Assembly: GCA_030643245.1 (NCBI GenBank)
Contig: DAOWME010000013.1
Span: 1 to 26,240, forward strand
Reading direction: 5' to 3'
DNA from: Deltaproteobacteria bacterium
Lineage (GTDB): Bacteria; Desulfobacterota; UBA8473
DNA length: 26,240 nt
In this document: one piece after another, positions 1 through 7,321 of the stretch
Layout of the letters: each line of letters opens with the position of its first letter
How positions within the stretch are numbered: position 1 is the stretch's first letter
Position numbers and translations under genes: made by a program
Notes under the pieces: generated by a model
Told to the model about the DNA's origin: nothing
The model's input: the letters and a program-made list of their open reading frames with translations, nothing else
The model's database searches: none

Positions 1-674
1 AACTGCCAACAGATCTGGGCGGGCAATGTGTATCTAAAGGAGATCGCCGGGCGGCACAACGGATCAGTTATTACCCTGCCGACATCATTGGCAACTGATA
101 AATACATGGTTGATATAAATACATGGTTGATATAAAAAAACCCGATGATCACATCGACCTAGTGTGGATTGGAAGCGGCTCTACGCAGAGGTATCTTGAG
201 GAGGCCTTGCCCATCCTGGAAAGGCTGGCGGACAGGTTGCCTCGTCTCCGGTTGAAGATCGTCGCTGATTTTGACTTGCCGTCACAACGGCTAAATACCT
301 TGGCTGTCAGGTGGAGCGAGCAGGGGGAGTCAAAGCAACTGTCATCCGCCCACATCGGTATTGCACCGATGCCGGATAATGCCTGGACACGGGGAAAGTG
401 CGGGCTTAAAGTTCTTCAGTACATGGCTGCAGGTCTCCCTGTAGTCTCGTCGCCTTCTGGTGTAAATGGGAAGATTGTGGAACATGGGGTAAATGGTTTC
501 CTCGCCGAAGGTCTGGAAGAATGGAAAGTTGCTATCGGGAGACTAGCCCCTGACCCAGATCTGAGGAAGATGATGGGGGAGGCGGGACGAAGGACAGTTG
601 TAGAACACTATTCTGTGGAAGAGACTTGCTGTAAAATGCTTGAGGCCTTGGAAACGTTATCCGGAGATCTATAG
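1..674 (+). pseudogene. GT4-type glycosyltransferase, 3' part, frameshifted
   Basis: This is the C-terminal part of a GT-B (GT4-like) glycosyltransferase, a family that moves sugars from nucleotide-sugars onto lipopolysaccharide or other glycans. The frame from base 1 reads NCQQIWAGNVYLKEIAGRHN and on to TDKYMVDI, the linker typical before the donor domain. The donor domain then continues in another frame from 123 (VDIKKPDDHIDLVWIGSGS, QYMAAGLPVVSSPSG, EHGVNGFL). The switch is caused by a 17-bp tandem duplication at 101-117 and 118-134; removing one copy joins both frames exactly. The first frame stops at 133-135, so the protein would end right after the duplication. The upstream part lies outside the window. 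The 183-residue segment from ATG 123 could be expressed alone but would lack the acceptor domain. The gene converges on the kinase gene to its right, sharing six bases of stop sequence. The family call is firm; the sugar specificity is unknown. Confidence 0.82.
101..134 (+). repeat. 17-bp perfect tandem duplication causing the frameshift
   Basis: AATACATGGTTGATATA occurs at 101-117 and again, without a gap, at 118-134. Seventeen is not a multiple of three, so the duplication shifts the reading frame of the glycosyltransferase. Deleting either copy restores one continuous protein, so the event looks recent; the rest of the gene shows no other damage in this window. Confidence 0.95.
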
Positions 675-2159
675 AAATTCTGGGTGATTCCGTTTCAAGG
701 CTGTGAGTTGAGCACGGAATATACGCGTCAACTCTGTCATCCCCTGCCAGTTTTTCATCAACCTTTCGCAGTCCCGCCCAAATGCTAAGCGGAATCGCCA
801 CCTGAATCTATGCTCCCGCATAGCATCTAGATCGACGAGGAATAATTCTTTGTCCGCAACCAGGAAATTGGTAGCCTTGAAGTCGCCATGGCTGATGTGT
901 GCACCGGCAAGCGATCGGAGCAGTTCCCCAAAGAGCTTGGCAACATTTTCTTTGTCAATCCCTTCTGCCTCATCCGAGTGAAGCAGATGATAGGCATCGA
1001 CCCCTTCTACATATTCTGCAATGAAGTAAGCCTTAGATCGAAAAGGTCCCCATCGTTTCTCCAAAAGAGCGATGGGCATAGGTGTACGGATCCCCAGTAA
1101 GGACAACCGATGAGCATTGCGCCATGATACCCAGGCCCGGCTGGGGCGAAGACAGCGTTTGAATGCATGCCGGGTATTCTTGATATTGTATCGTTTGACC
1201 GCCATGCGGTGTCCGCCGACTTCCACTAACGCCACGGTGGAGGTGTTCCCGTCCTTGAGCAAACTCCTTTCGTCAATCATGCTGTCCGGATCAGCGAGAA
1301 AGCCGGTCATAGCCTCGTTGTGGAAGTCCCGGTTACAGACCATGAAGCTGCCCCAAGTTCTTTGACATACGAATGCGGAGCATTCACGGTATACTTTCTT
1401 GAGATAATCCGATCTTCTGCAATTTCGCCGGTTCCGGACTTCCTTTATCAAACGGGCTTTCAAGTCATGCCGGATAGGCCATCCTCGTTTTTCAGCATAC
1501 ACCTGAAAAGCCCCGGGAACCAGAAAGTCGAAGCGCGGGTATAGTTGGGCGAATACCTGGCCCAGGTTTCTCAAGCTCTTAGCTTCTGGTAAAAGCTTCC
1601 CTATCTGTCCGGCATCAATGGTAGCCCCGTCGATAGTATATATGTCTCTGCCGGTCAGCAGAAAGTTTCTCAGGTGCAGATCATCTTGTTTTATGCCGGC
1701 TTCATGTTGATGGGCGATTACGGTAACCAGCCGGGCCAGAAGTTCCCGACGCCGATCATCGTCCTTCGTTTCTTCCCATGCATCCATAACGTTCTTGGCA
1801 TCGAGGATCCTCCGGAACAGCAAGATCGGTGTGCCATCAGGTTGAAGCACGCCCGTGAACAACAAAGGAGGCGTTTGGACGTCTGCATCTCGAAGGGCGT
1901 TTACTCCTTTCTTTTCACGACTGCAACGGCGTTTGGCGCCATGTCGATCGAGGAATAACTTCGCAACGACCTGCTCACCATTCCATTCACCGAAGCAGAC
2001 GAGACGCTTTTCCGGCAGTACACGCAAGACCATGCTACAGACCAGTTCATTAGATCGGCCGTCACAGGTTATATTCAGACGGAAAGGGACTGCCACATCG
2101 CGTCCCGCGGAACGAAGGTATCGGCAGTCCACAATTGGCCCCATCTTCAAGTGATCCAT
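669..2159 (-). CDS. Tandem WaaP/InaA-like lipopolysaccharide kinase family protein
   Basis: A 496-residue cytoplasmic protein with two kinase-like domains in a row. Domain 1 (about 50-230) has a candidate ATP-binding lysine in VVAKLFL (K67), a catalytic loop KQDDLHLRNFLL (D159/D160, N165) and a metal-binding-type YTIDG (D177). Domain 2 (about 290-490) repeats this with MAVKRYN (K322), ISHGDFKATNFLV (D426, N431) and LVDLDAM (D443/D445). The loops resemble the Kdo/WaaP and InaA families, which phosphorylate heptose or Kdo in the lipopolysaccharide core. Both domains keep the lysine, catalytic Asp, Asn and metal Asp, so neither is obviously dead. The ATG at 2159 is preceded by AAGGAA about ten bases upstream. 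It converges on the glycosyltransferase; together they suggest the edge of a lipopolysaccharide core locus. The real substrate cannot be read from sequence; a protein-kinase role is possible but less likely. Confidence 0.85.
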   Translation of the reverse strand: MDHLKMGPIVDCRYLRSAGRDVAVPFRLNITCDGRSNELVCSMVLRVLPEKRLVCFGEWNGEQVVAKLFLDRHGAKRRCSREKKGVNALRDADVQTPPLLFTGVLQPDGTPILLFRRILDAKNVMDAWEETKDDDRRRELLARLVTVIAHQHEAGIKQDDLHLRNFLLTGRDIYTIDGATIDAGQIGKLLPEAKSLRNLGQVFAQLYPRFDFLVPGAFQVYAEKRGWPIRHDLKARLIKEVRNRRNCRRSDYLKKVYRECSAFVCQRTWGSFMVCNRDFHNEAMTGFLADPDSMIDERSLLKDGNTSTVALVEVGGHRMAVKRYNIKNTRHAFKRCLRPSRAWVSWRNAHRLSLLGIRTPMPIALLEKRWGPFRSKAYFIAEYVEGVDAYHLLHSDEAEGIDKENVAKLFGELLRSLAGAHISHGDFKATNFLVADKELFLVDLDAMREHRFRWRFRLAFGRDCERLMKNWQGMTELTRIFRAQLTALKRNHPEFL

Positions 2160-2230
2160 ACTTTGCTGTTCCTTGTTCTGCGGTTCGATATTCTAATTAT
2201 AGATTTTGATATATGAAAATTTGACCACCG

Positions 2231-2279
2231 TTGAAGCAGCCATAATTTCAAAAGTTTAAACTAATGTATGAAGGATGCC
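2231..2279 (-). repeat. F3 palindromic element, one arm
   Basis: About 49 bases match, in reverse, the left arm of the complete F3 element at 15311-15423 and end in ATGAAGGATGCC, the F3 terminus. The other end expected near 2167 is not recognisable, so this copy is truncated or decayed. It lies between the dual kinase and the AAA ATPase gene. Confidence 0.75.
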
Positions 2280-2287
2280 GGAAATAG

Positions 2288-2316
2288 TTGACTTTGTAAG
2301 GATAAATATATTATGG
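2288..2316 (+). promoter_or_regulatory. Possible sigma-70 promoter for the AAA ATPase gene
   Basis: TTGACT at 2288-2293 is followed 17 bases later by TTATGG at 2311-2316, about 78 bases before the start codon at 2394. The -10 box is poor. It begins nine bases after the end of the F3 repeat. Tentative. Confidence 0.3.
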
Positions 2317-2393
2317 TTAATTTGTTAAACTTACTTCTTTTCCTTCATTCTGGAGTCAATGAGAACCTGCATGTCTGAAAGGGGAAACTGATT

Positions 2394-3971
2394 ATGCGGT
2401 TTTTTAACACAGCGGGGCCTGCTGACAGCAAGAAACATTATTGCTTGCCGCCGTTAGACAGGCTCAATCTAAAACAAATCTTATCCCTCATTGATCAGGA
2501 AAAGTACTTTGTTCTCCATGCCCCGAGACAAACCGGAAAGACCACCTGTCTGCTGGCCCTGATGGATTACCTCAATCAACAGGCAACATACCGATGTCTA
2601 TATTTTAATGTTGAGGTGGGTCAATTTGCCAGGGAGGATGTGAATCGTGGCATGAAGGCCATTTTAAGCGAAATGGCCTCAATGGCACGAACCTCTCTGG
2701 GAGATTCTTTTGTAAAAGAGAGTTTGCAAGAAATATTTGAGCAAAGCGGGGAAGGCAGCGCCCTGAACGAAGTCCTTACGCTCTGGGCGGAAAAAAGTCC
2801 CAAACCGCTTGTGCTGTTGATAGACGAGATTGACTCCTTAATCGGCGACACCTTGATTGCTGTTCTGCGCCAGTTGCGGGCGGGATACCCCAAACGGCCT
2901 GCGCTCTTCCCCCAGAGCATTGTTCTCTGTGGAGTGAGAGATGTTCGTGACTACCGCATTCATTCCAACAGGGAAAAGATGATTATTACAGGGGGAAGCG
3001 CTTTCAATGTCAATGCAGAGTCTATGCGTCTGGGAGATTTTACCAAGGAAGATATTGATGCCCTTTACCGACAGCACACCAGCGAGTCGGGTCAACCTTT
3101 TGAACCGACTGCAATGGTTCTGGTATGGGAGTTGACCCAGGGGCAGCCCTGGCTGGTTAATGCCCTGGGCTACGAGTGTTGTTTCAGGATGGAGGAAGGT
3201 CAGGATCGGAGCAGATCCATCACCCCTGAAATGATTGCCCGGGCCAAGGAAAATATCATACTGAGAAGAGAAACACACATTGACCAATTGGCCGATAAGC
3301 TTCAAGAAAATCGGGTCAGAAAGGTAATTGAACCTATTCTCTCAGGGGAGGGACGACCTGAACAGATACCTGAAGATGATATCCTATATGCTGAAGACCT
3401 GGGGTTGATCAGAACAGCGGGGCAGCTCCATATTGCCAACAAAATATATCAGGAAATTATACCCAGAGCGCTGACCTTCTCTACTCAGTTGACCATCAAC
3501 CAGTCGCCGGAATGGTACGTTTCAGAGGATGGCCGCCTTGATATGAACCGGCTTATGAAGGCCTTCCAGGACTTTTTCAGAGAGCATTCCGAACACTGGG
3601 TAGAGCGTTTTCAATACAAAGAGGCAGGACCACAACTACTTCTTCAGGCCTTCTTACAGCGCATTGTGAACAGCGGCGGAAAGATTGAGCGGGAATATGC
3701 GCTGGGCAGAAAACGCACCGATCTATTAATGATATGGCCGTATTCCGGCAGTGTTCAGAAGGTGGTCTTGGAGTTGAAAATACTCTATACTTCCCTTAAA
3801 GTTACCCTGAAAAAGGGTCTGGAACAGACATGGGAATACATGGATTACTGTGGTACAAAAGAAGGGCATCTGGTCATATTCGACAGGGATCAGAATAAGA
3901 CCTGGGATGAAAAGATATTTCAGCGGACAGAGGATTATAAGGGCATACAAATAAAGATGTGGGGGATGTAA
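2394..3971 (+). CDS. AAA ATPase fused to PD-(D/E)XK nuclease-like domain
   Basis: A 525-residue protein. The N-terminal P-loop ATPase domain has Walker A APRQTGKT (43-50) and Walker B PLVLLIDEID (138-147), followed by a helical lid and winged-helix-like region to about 350. The C-terminal part (about 380-510) has the layout of a PD-(D/E)XK fold: D443 in GRKRTDLLM, E460 and K462 in VVLELKI, then Q478 in LEQTWEY. Such AAA-plus-nuclease proteins are common in sulfate reducers, syntrophs and cyanobacteria, often in several copies per genome, and have no settled function; DNA-related or defence roles are only guesses. The start ATG follows GGGGAAA at a reasonable distance. It stands alone between a cell-envelope locus and the tRNA-Asp terminator, flanked on its left by an F3 repeat, which fits an accessory gene. 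Confidence 0.85.
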   Translation: MRFFNTAGPADSKKHYCLPPLDRLNLKQILSLIDQEKYFVLHAPRQTGKTTCLLALMDYLNQQATYRCLYFNVEVGQFAREDVNRGMKAILSEMASMARTSLGDSFVKESLQEIFEQSGEGSALNEVLTLWAEKSPKPLVLLIDEIDSLIGDTLIAVLRQLRAGYPKRPALFPQSIVLCGVRDVRDYRIHSNREKMIITGGSAFNVNAESMRLGDFTKEDIDALYRQHTSESGQPFEPTAMVLVWELTQGQPWLVNALGYECCFRMEEGQDRSRSITPEMIARAKENIILRRETHIDQLADKLQENRVRKVIEPILSGEGRPEQIPEDDILYAEDLGLIRTAGQLHIANKIYQEIIPRALTFSTQLTINQSPEWYVSEDGRLDMNRLMKAFQDFFREHSEHWVERFQYKEAGPQLLLQAFLQRIVNSGGKIEREYALGRKRTDLLMIWPYSGSVQKVVLELKILYTSLKVTLKKGLEQTWEYMDYCGTKEGHLVIFDRDQNKTWDEKIFQRTEDYKGIQIKMWGM

Positions 3972-4064
3972 GATCAGACTCTGGCGGGTTTTGACAAGGT
4001 AAGGGACGTGGCCGAAATAATTTGGACCGTAGCAGCCATTAGTTCAATTTAAGGTTGGAAAAAT

Positions 4065-4100
4065 AATAAAGGGCTAGCAGAAACCCGCTAGCCCTTTATT
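4065..4100 (-). terminator. Strong intrinsic terminator, probably bidirectional
   Basis: A perfect 14-bp stem (AATAAAGGGCTAGC at 4065-4078 paired with 4087-4100) encloses an 8-base loop. On the minus strand it is followed by TATTTTT-type sequence and lies five bases past the CCA end of tRNA-Asp, so it ends the tRNA-Val/Asp transcript. On the plus strand it lies 94 bases after the AAA ATPase stop and could end that transcript too. Confidence 0.9.
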
Positions 4101-4104
4101 TTAC

Positions 4105-4181
<77 letters not shown>

Positions 4182-4279
4182 GATTGTGACTATGATCCAT
4201 GGATGACATATCCTGAAGGGTGCAATAAATTCTTAAAACCCTATTGAACTGAGCATCCCTTTCAGACATGATGCCGGAT

Positions 4280-4355
4280 TGGTAGGCGGAACAGGGCTTG
4301 AACCTGTGACCCCCGGCTTGTAAGGCCGGTGCTCTCCCAACTGAGCTATCCGCCC
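4280..4355 (-). tRNA. tRNA-Val(TAC)
   Basis: A 76-base cloverleaf with anticodon loop CTTACAA giving TAC, T-arm ACAGGTTCAAGCCCTGT and encoded CCA (4280-4282). The first acceptor pair would be G-U. It is the first gene of a two-tRNA unit with tRNA-Asp and has a good promoter 27 bases upstream. Confidence 0.96.
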
Positions 4356-4381
4356 CTCCTTAAACAGCTCACTCAAATCAA

Positions 4382-4410
4382 AGTTTACCGCAAAACTCTA
4401 AAAAGCGCAA
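4382..4410 (-). promoter_or_regulatory. Sigma-70-type promoter for the tRNA-Val/tRNA-Asp unit
   Basis: On the minus strand TTGCGC (4405-4410) is followed, after exactly 17 bases, by TAAACT (4382-4387). The tRNA starts at 4355, so a start point near 4375 leaves a short leader. This makes the two tRNAs independent of lon read-through. Confidence 0.6.
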
Positions 4411-4436
4411 GAGTTAAAATCCGAGCATTTTTCTAT

Positions 4437-4616
4437 GGGACGGGGACGAAGTAACTTCCTTAAGTTGGCGCTCAGGTTTAGGTTAGATTTGTTCGATCTG
4501 AAAACGCAAAACCGCGGGAATAGTCAAACTATTTTGAGGATTTTGTGTTTGAAGATCGGGTAAATATGGCCTGAAGATGAGATGCACAAATGGGGAAGTT
4601 ATTTCGTCCCCGTCCC
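4437..4616 (-). repeat. F1 palindromic MITE-like element, full copy A
   Basis: A 180-base element bounded by GGGACGGGGACGAAGTAACT and its inverted counterpart ending CGTCCC. The two roughly 90-base halves pair imperfectly with each other over their whole length, so transcribed RNA would form one long hairpin. It is the reverse complement, with few changes, of copy B at 12755-12934. The flanks are TAT on both sides, a possible 3-bp (or TA) target duplication. It ends four bases beyond the lon stop codon, so it forms the lon 3' end and may serve as terminator or RNA-stability hairpin. No coding capacity. Confidence 0.85.
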
Positions 4617-4620
4617 TATC

Positions 4621-7071
4621 TCAATTAATAGAATGGGTAGGTGCTTCTTGAATCTGTTCCTCCTCGTAGAACTCCCTAGGGATCTCTTCATCTTCTTTCT
4701 CCCTCATGAAGTTCTTCGGGTCTTCGATTATGAGGGCGGTTTTCAAGACCTCGTCCATATGTTGAACCATTACAATATCGACTGTGTTCAGAATCTTATG
4801 AGGGATCTCCTGTATGTCTTTTTCGTTTTCATCCGGGATGAGAATAGTCTTTATTCCACCTCTGTGAGCGGCCAAAACCTTCTCCTTCAATCCGCCAATG
4901 GGTAGGATCCTCCCCCTTAGGGTTATTTCGCCGGTCATGGCAATGTCCTTCCTCACAGCCTTCTTGGTTAGGGCAGAGGTTATACAAGTTGCCATGGTAA
5001 TCCCGGCTGAAGGCCCGTCTTTCGGTATGGCACCTTCGGGAACATGTATATGGATATCAACATTTTGATAAAAATCTTTTTTCAGGTTAAGTCGTTCCGC
5101 CCTGGAGCGGACATAACTCATGGCTGCCTGGGCAGACTCCTGCATAACGTCGCCCAGTTTTCCGGTAACAGTCAGTTTACCTTTTCCGGGCATAACTGCT
5201 ACCTCAGTGACAAGGAGTTCCCCTCCTTGTTCTGTCCAGGCTAGCCCGGTTGCAAGACCCACAGCCTCTTTTTCCTCAATTTTCCCGTATCTGTATTTCG
5301 GGACCCCCAAATACTTCTGAAGGCTGCTCGACTGAACCCTTATTTTCGTGTCTTTACCCCTCTTAACAATTTCCCTTGCTACTTTCCTGCAAATAGATGC
5401 AATCTCTCGTTCCAGGTTCCTGACACCTGATTCCCTGGTGTATCTGCTAACTATCCCAAGGATAGCATGCATAGAAAACGATATATTCTTGTCAGCGAGA
5501 CCATGAGCTGCTTTCTGTTTCGGGACCAGGAACTTTCTCGCGATACCTAGTTTTTCCAACTCAGTGTATCCGGCGATACGAATGATCTCCATGCGATCCT
5601 GCAAAGGAAGGGGGATTGAATACAGCGTATTCGCCGTTGTAATAAACATTACCTCAGAAAGATCATAGTCCACATCGAGATAGTGATCATTAAAAGCATG
5701 ATTCTGTTCGGGATCCAAAACTTCAAGCAGTGCGGATGCCGGATCGCCTCTAAAATCAGCGCTCATCTTGTCGACCTCGTCCAATAGAAAGACCGGGTTA
5801 TTTGACCCTGCCTTCTTTATGGATTGAATGATCTTCCCAGGCATAGAACCTATATATGTCCTTCTATGCCCCCTTATTTCAGCCTCATCACGAACGCCAC
5901 CAAGAGAACACCGAACAAATTTCCTTGCAGACGCCCTTGCAATAGATTTGGCCAGAGAGGTCTTTCCAACCCCTGGAGGCCCTACAAAGCAGAGTATGGG
6001 ACCTTTCATCTTATCCACCAAGCTTGAAACGGCAAGGTGCTCTATAATTCGCTCCTTCACTTTTTTCAACCCATAGTGGTCTTCATCCAAAATCTTCTCT
6101 GCTTCATCGATGTCTAGCTTATCTTCTGATCTGTCAAACCAGGGAAGAGAGATTAACCAGTCTATATAATTCCGAACCACTGTGCCTTCAGCAGACATGG
6201 GGGCCATCATTTTGAGCTTCTTGAACTCCTTTTCAGCTTTCGCCTTAGCCTCCTTGGACATCTTTTTCTTCTTAATGTTCTCTTTCAATTCTGCGAGTTC
6301 AGTCTTAAACTCATCTTTTTCCCCCATCTCTTTTTGTATTGCCCGCATCTGCTCACTGAGGTAATACTCTTTCTGGGTCTTTTCCATCTGTTTTCTGACC
6401 CTGCCCTTTATCTTCTTTTCTATTTGGAGTATTTCTACCTCAGATTCAATAAGCCCATACAACTTTTCCAGCCTCTCTGCAGGGTCAAGGGTCTCCAAAA
6501 TATCTTGCTTGTCTTCTAGCTTCAAGTTTACATGCGAGGCAATAGTATCAGATAACCGGCCAGGGTCTTCTATGCTCAATACAGCAGAGATCATCTCATG
6601 CGGAATTTTTTTATTTAGGCCGACATAATTTTCAAAGGCCTTATTCACGCCTCGCATCAAGGCATACATTTCCACGGTTACATCTCGAAATTCCTCAACA
6701 TCATCTAGACTTACCGAGAAAAATTGCTCATCGGGGATCAACCTCTTTATTTTTGCCCTCTTCTTACCCTCAACCAGAAGCTTAACTGTTCCATCCGGCA
6801 GTTTGAGGAGCTGAAGTATACTACCCAGAATCCCTACTTCACAAAGATCATTTTGCGTAGGATCATTGGTTTTGGCCTCTTTTTGGGCGGTGAGGAATAG
6901 ATCTTTTTCGTGCTCGAGGGCATACTCCACCGCATTTATGGACTTCTCTCTTCCGACGAAGAGTGGCGCCACCATGTAAGGAAAGACCACCATGTCTCGA
7001 AGGGGTAACAAAGGGTAAATCTTCTCACCACTCTTTGTACTGACAGGATCCTTGGAAAGCTTGAATAGCAT
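4621..7071 (-). CDS. lon: ATP-dependent protease Lon (La)
   Basis: Lon is a homohexameric AAA+ serine protease of the cytoplasm that degrades misfolded and specific regulatory proteins. At 816 residues it has normal length. The N-terminal substrate domain starts at IYPLLPLRDMVVFPYMVAPL; a coiled-coil region covers about 215-290; Walker A GPPGVGKT is at 364-371 and Walker B FLLDEVDK at 428-435. The protease domain keeps the Ser-Lys dyad, S688 in KDGPSAG and K731 in GGLKEK. The acidic C-terminal tail after about 790 is longer than in E. coli Lon. ATG at 7071 is preceded by TAGGATG. It is last in tig-clpP-clpX-lon but is separated from clpX by a 250-base palindromic spacer, so it may have its own control; no CIRCE element is seen there. 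Confidence 0.98.
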   Translation of the reverse strand: MLFKLSKDPVSTKSGEKIYPLLPLRDMVVFPYMVAPLFVGREKSINAVEYALEHEKDLFLTAQKEAKTNDPTQNDLCEVGILGSILQLLKLPDGTVKLLVEGKKRAKIKRLIPDEQFFSVSLDDVEEFRDVTVEMYALMRGVNKAFENYVGLNKKIPHEMISAVLSIEDPGRLSDTIASHVNLKLEDKQDILETLDPAERLEKLYGLIESEVEILQIEKKIKGRVRKQMEKTQKEYYLSEQMRAIQKEMGEKDEFKTELAELKENIKKKKMSKEAKAKAEKEFKKLKMMAPMSAEGTVVRNYIDWLISLPWFDRSEDKLDIDEAEKILDEDHYGLKKVKERIIEHLAVSSLVDKMKGPILCFVGPPGVGKTSLAKSIARASARKFVRCSLGGVRDEAEIRGHRRTYIGSMPGKIIQSIKKAGSNNPVFLLDEVDKMSADFRGDPASALLEVLDPEQNHAFNDHYLDVDYDLSEVMFITTANTLYSIPLPLQDRMEIIRIAGYTELEKLGIARKFLVPKQKAAHGLADKNISFSMHAILGIVSRYTRESGVRNLEREIASICRKVAREIVKRGKDTKIRVQSSSLQKYLGVPKYRYGKIEEKEAVGLATGLAWTEQGGELLVTEVAVMPGKGKLTVTGKLGDVMQESAQAAMSYVRSRAERLNLKKDFYQNVDIHIHVPEGAIPKDGPSAGITMATCITSALTKKAVRKDIAMTGEITLRGRILPIGGLKEKVLAAHRGGIKTILIPDENEKDIQEIPHKILNTVDIVMVQHMDEVLKTALIIEDPKNFMREKEDEEIPREFYEEEQIQEAPTHSIN

Positions 7072-7082
7072 TATCTTACATC

Positions 7083-7298
7083 CTAACTAGTGCCCATCCA
7101 TTAATACACTCTTGAGATAGGGGGCACTAGCAAGTTTCCAATTCAGAAATGAGCAATTTTTTATCTGAGCAAGGCCGCACGAGGGTTTTCGCCGAGGCGT
7201 ACATTAGCGTACGTCGCAAGCGGAAACCCGAGGAGAACGCAGCTCAGGGGAAAAAGGGCCATTTCTGGATGGAAACTAACTAGTGAGCATCCATAAAT
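7083..7298. repeat. F4 long palindromic element in the lon-clpX spacer
   Basis: Most of the 250-base gap between clpX and lon is one large imperfect palindrome centred near 7203. Outer arms CAGAAATG...CATTTCTG (about 7144-7268) are followed inward by matching GC-rich stretches (ACGAGGGTTTTCGCCG against the inverted CGGAAACCCGAGG) and a GCGTACATTAGCGTACG core. The arms continue outward as GCACTAGCAAGTTTCC (7119-7134) and its inverse. In addition CTAACTAGTG..CATCCAT.AAT occurs directly at 7083-7105 and 7276-7298 (20 of 23 identical). Single-arm relatives are at 13437-13460 and 13963-13988. A transcript across it would fold strongly and could reduce read-through from clpX into lon. Confidence 0.75.
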
Positions 7299-7321
7299 GG
7301 AGCAAGGTTGAGTTCTTAATC

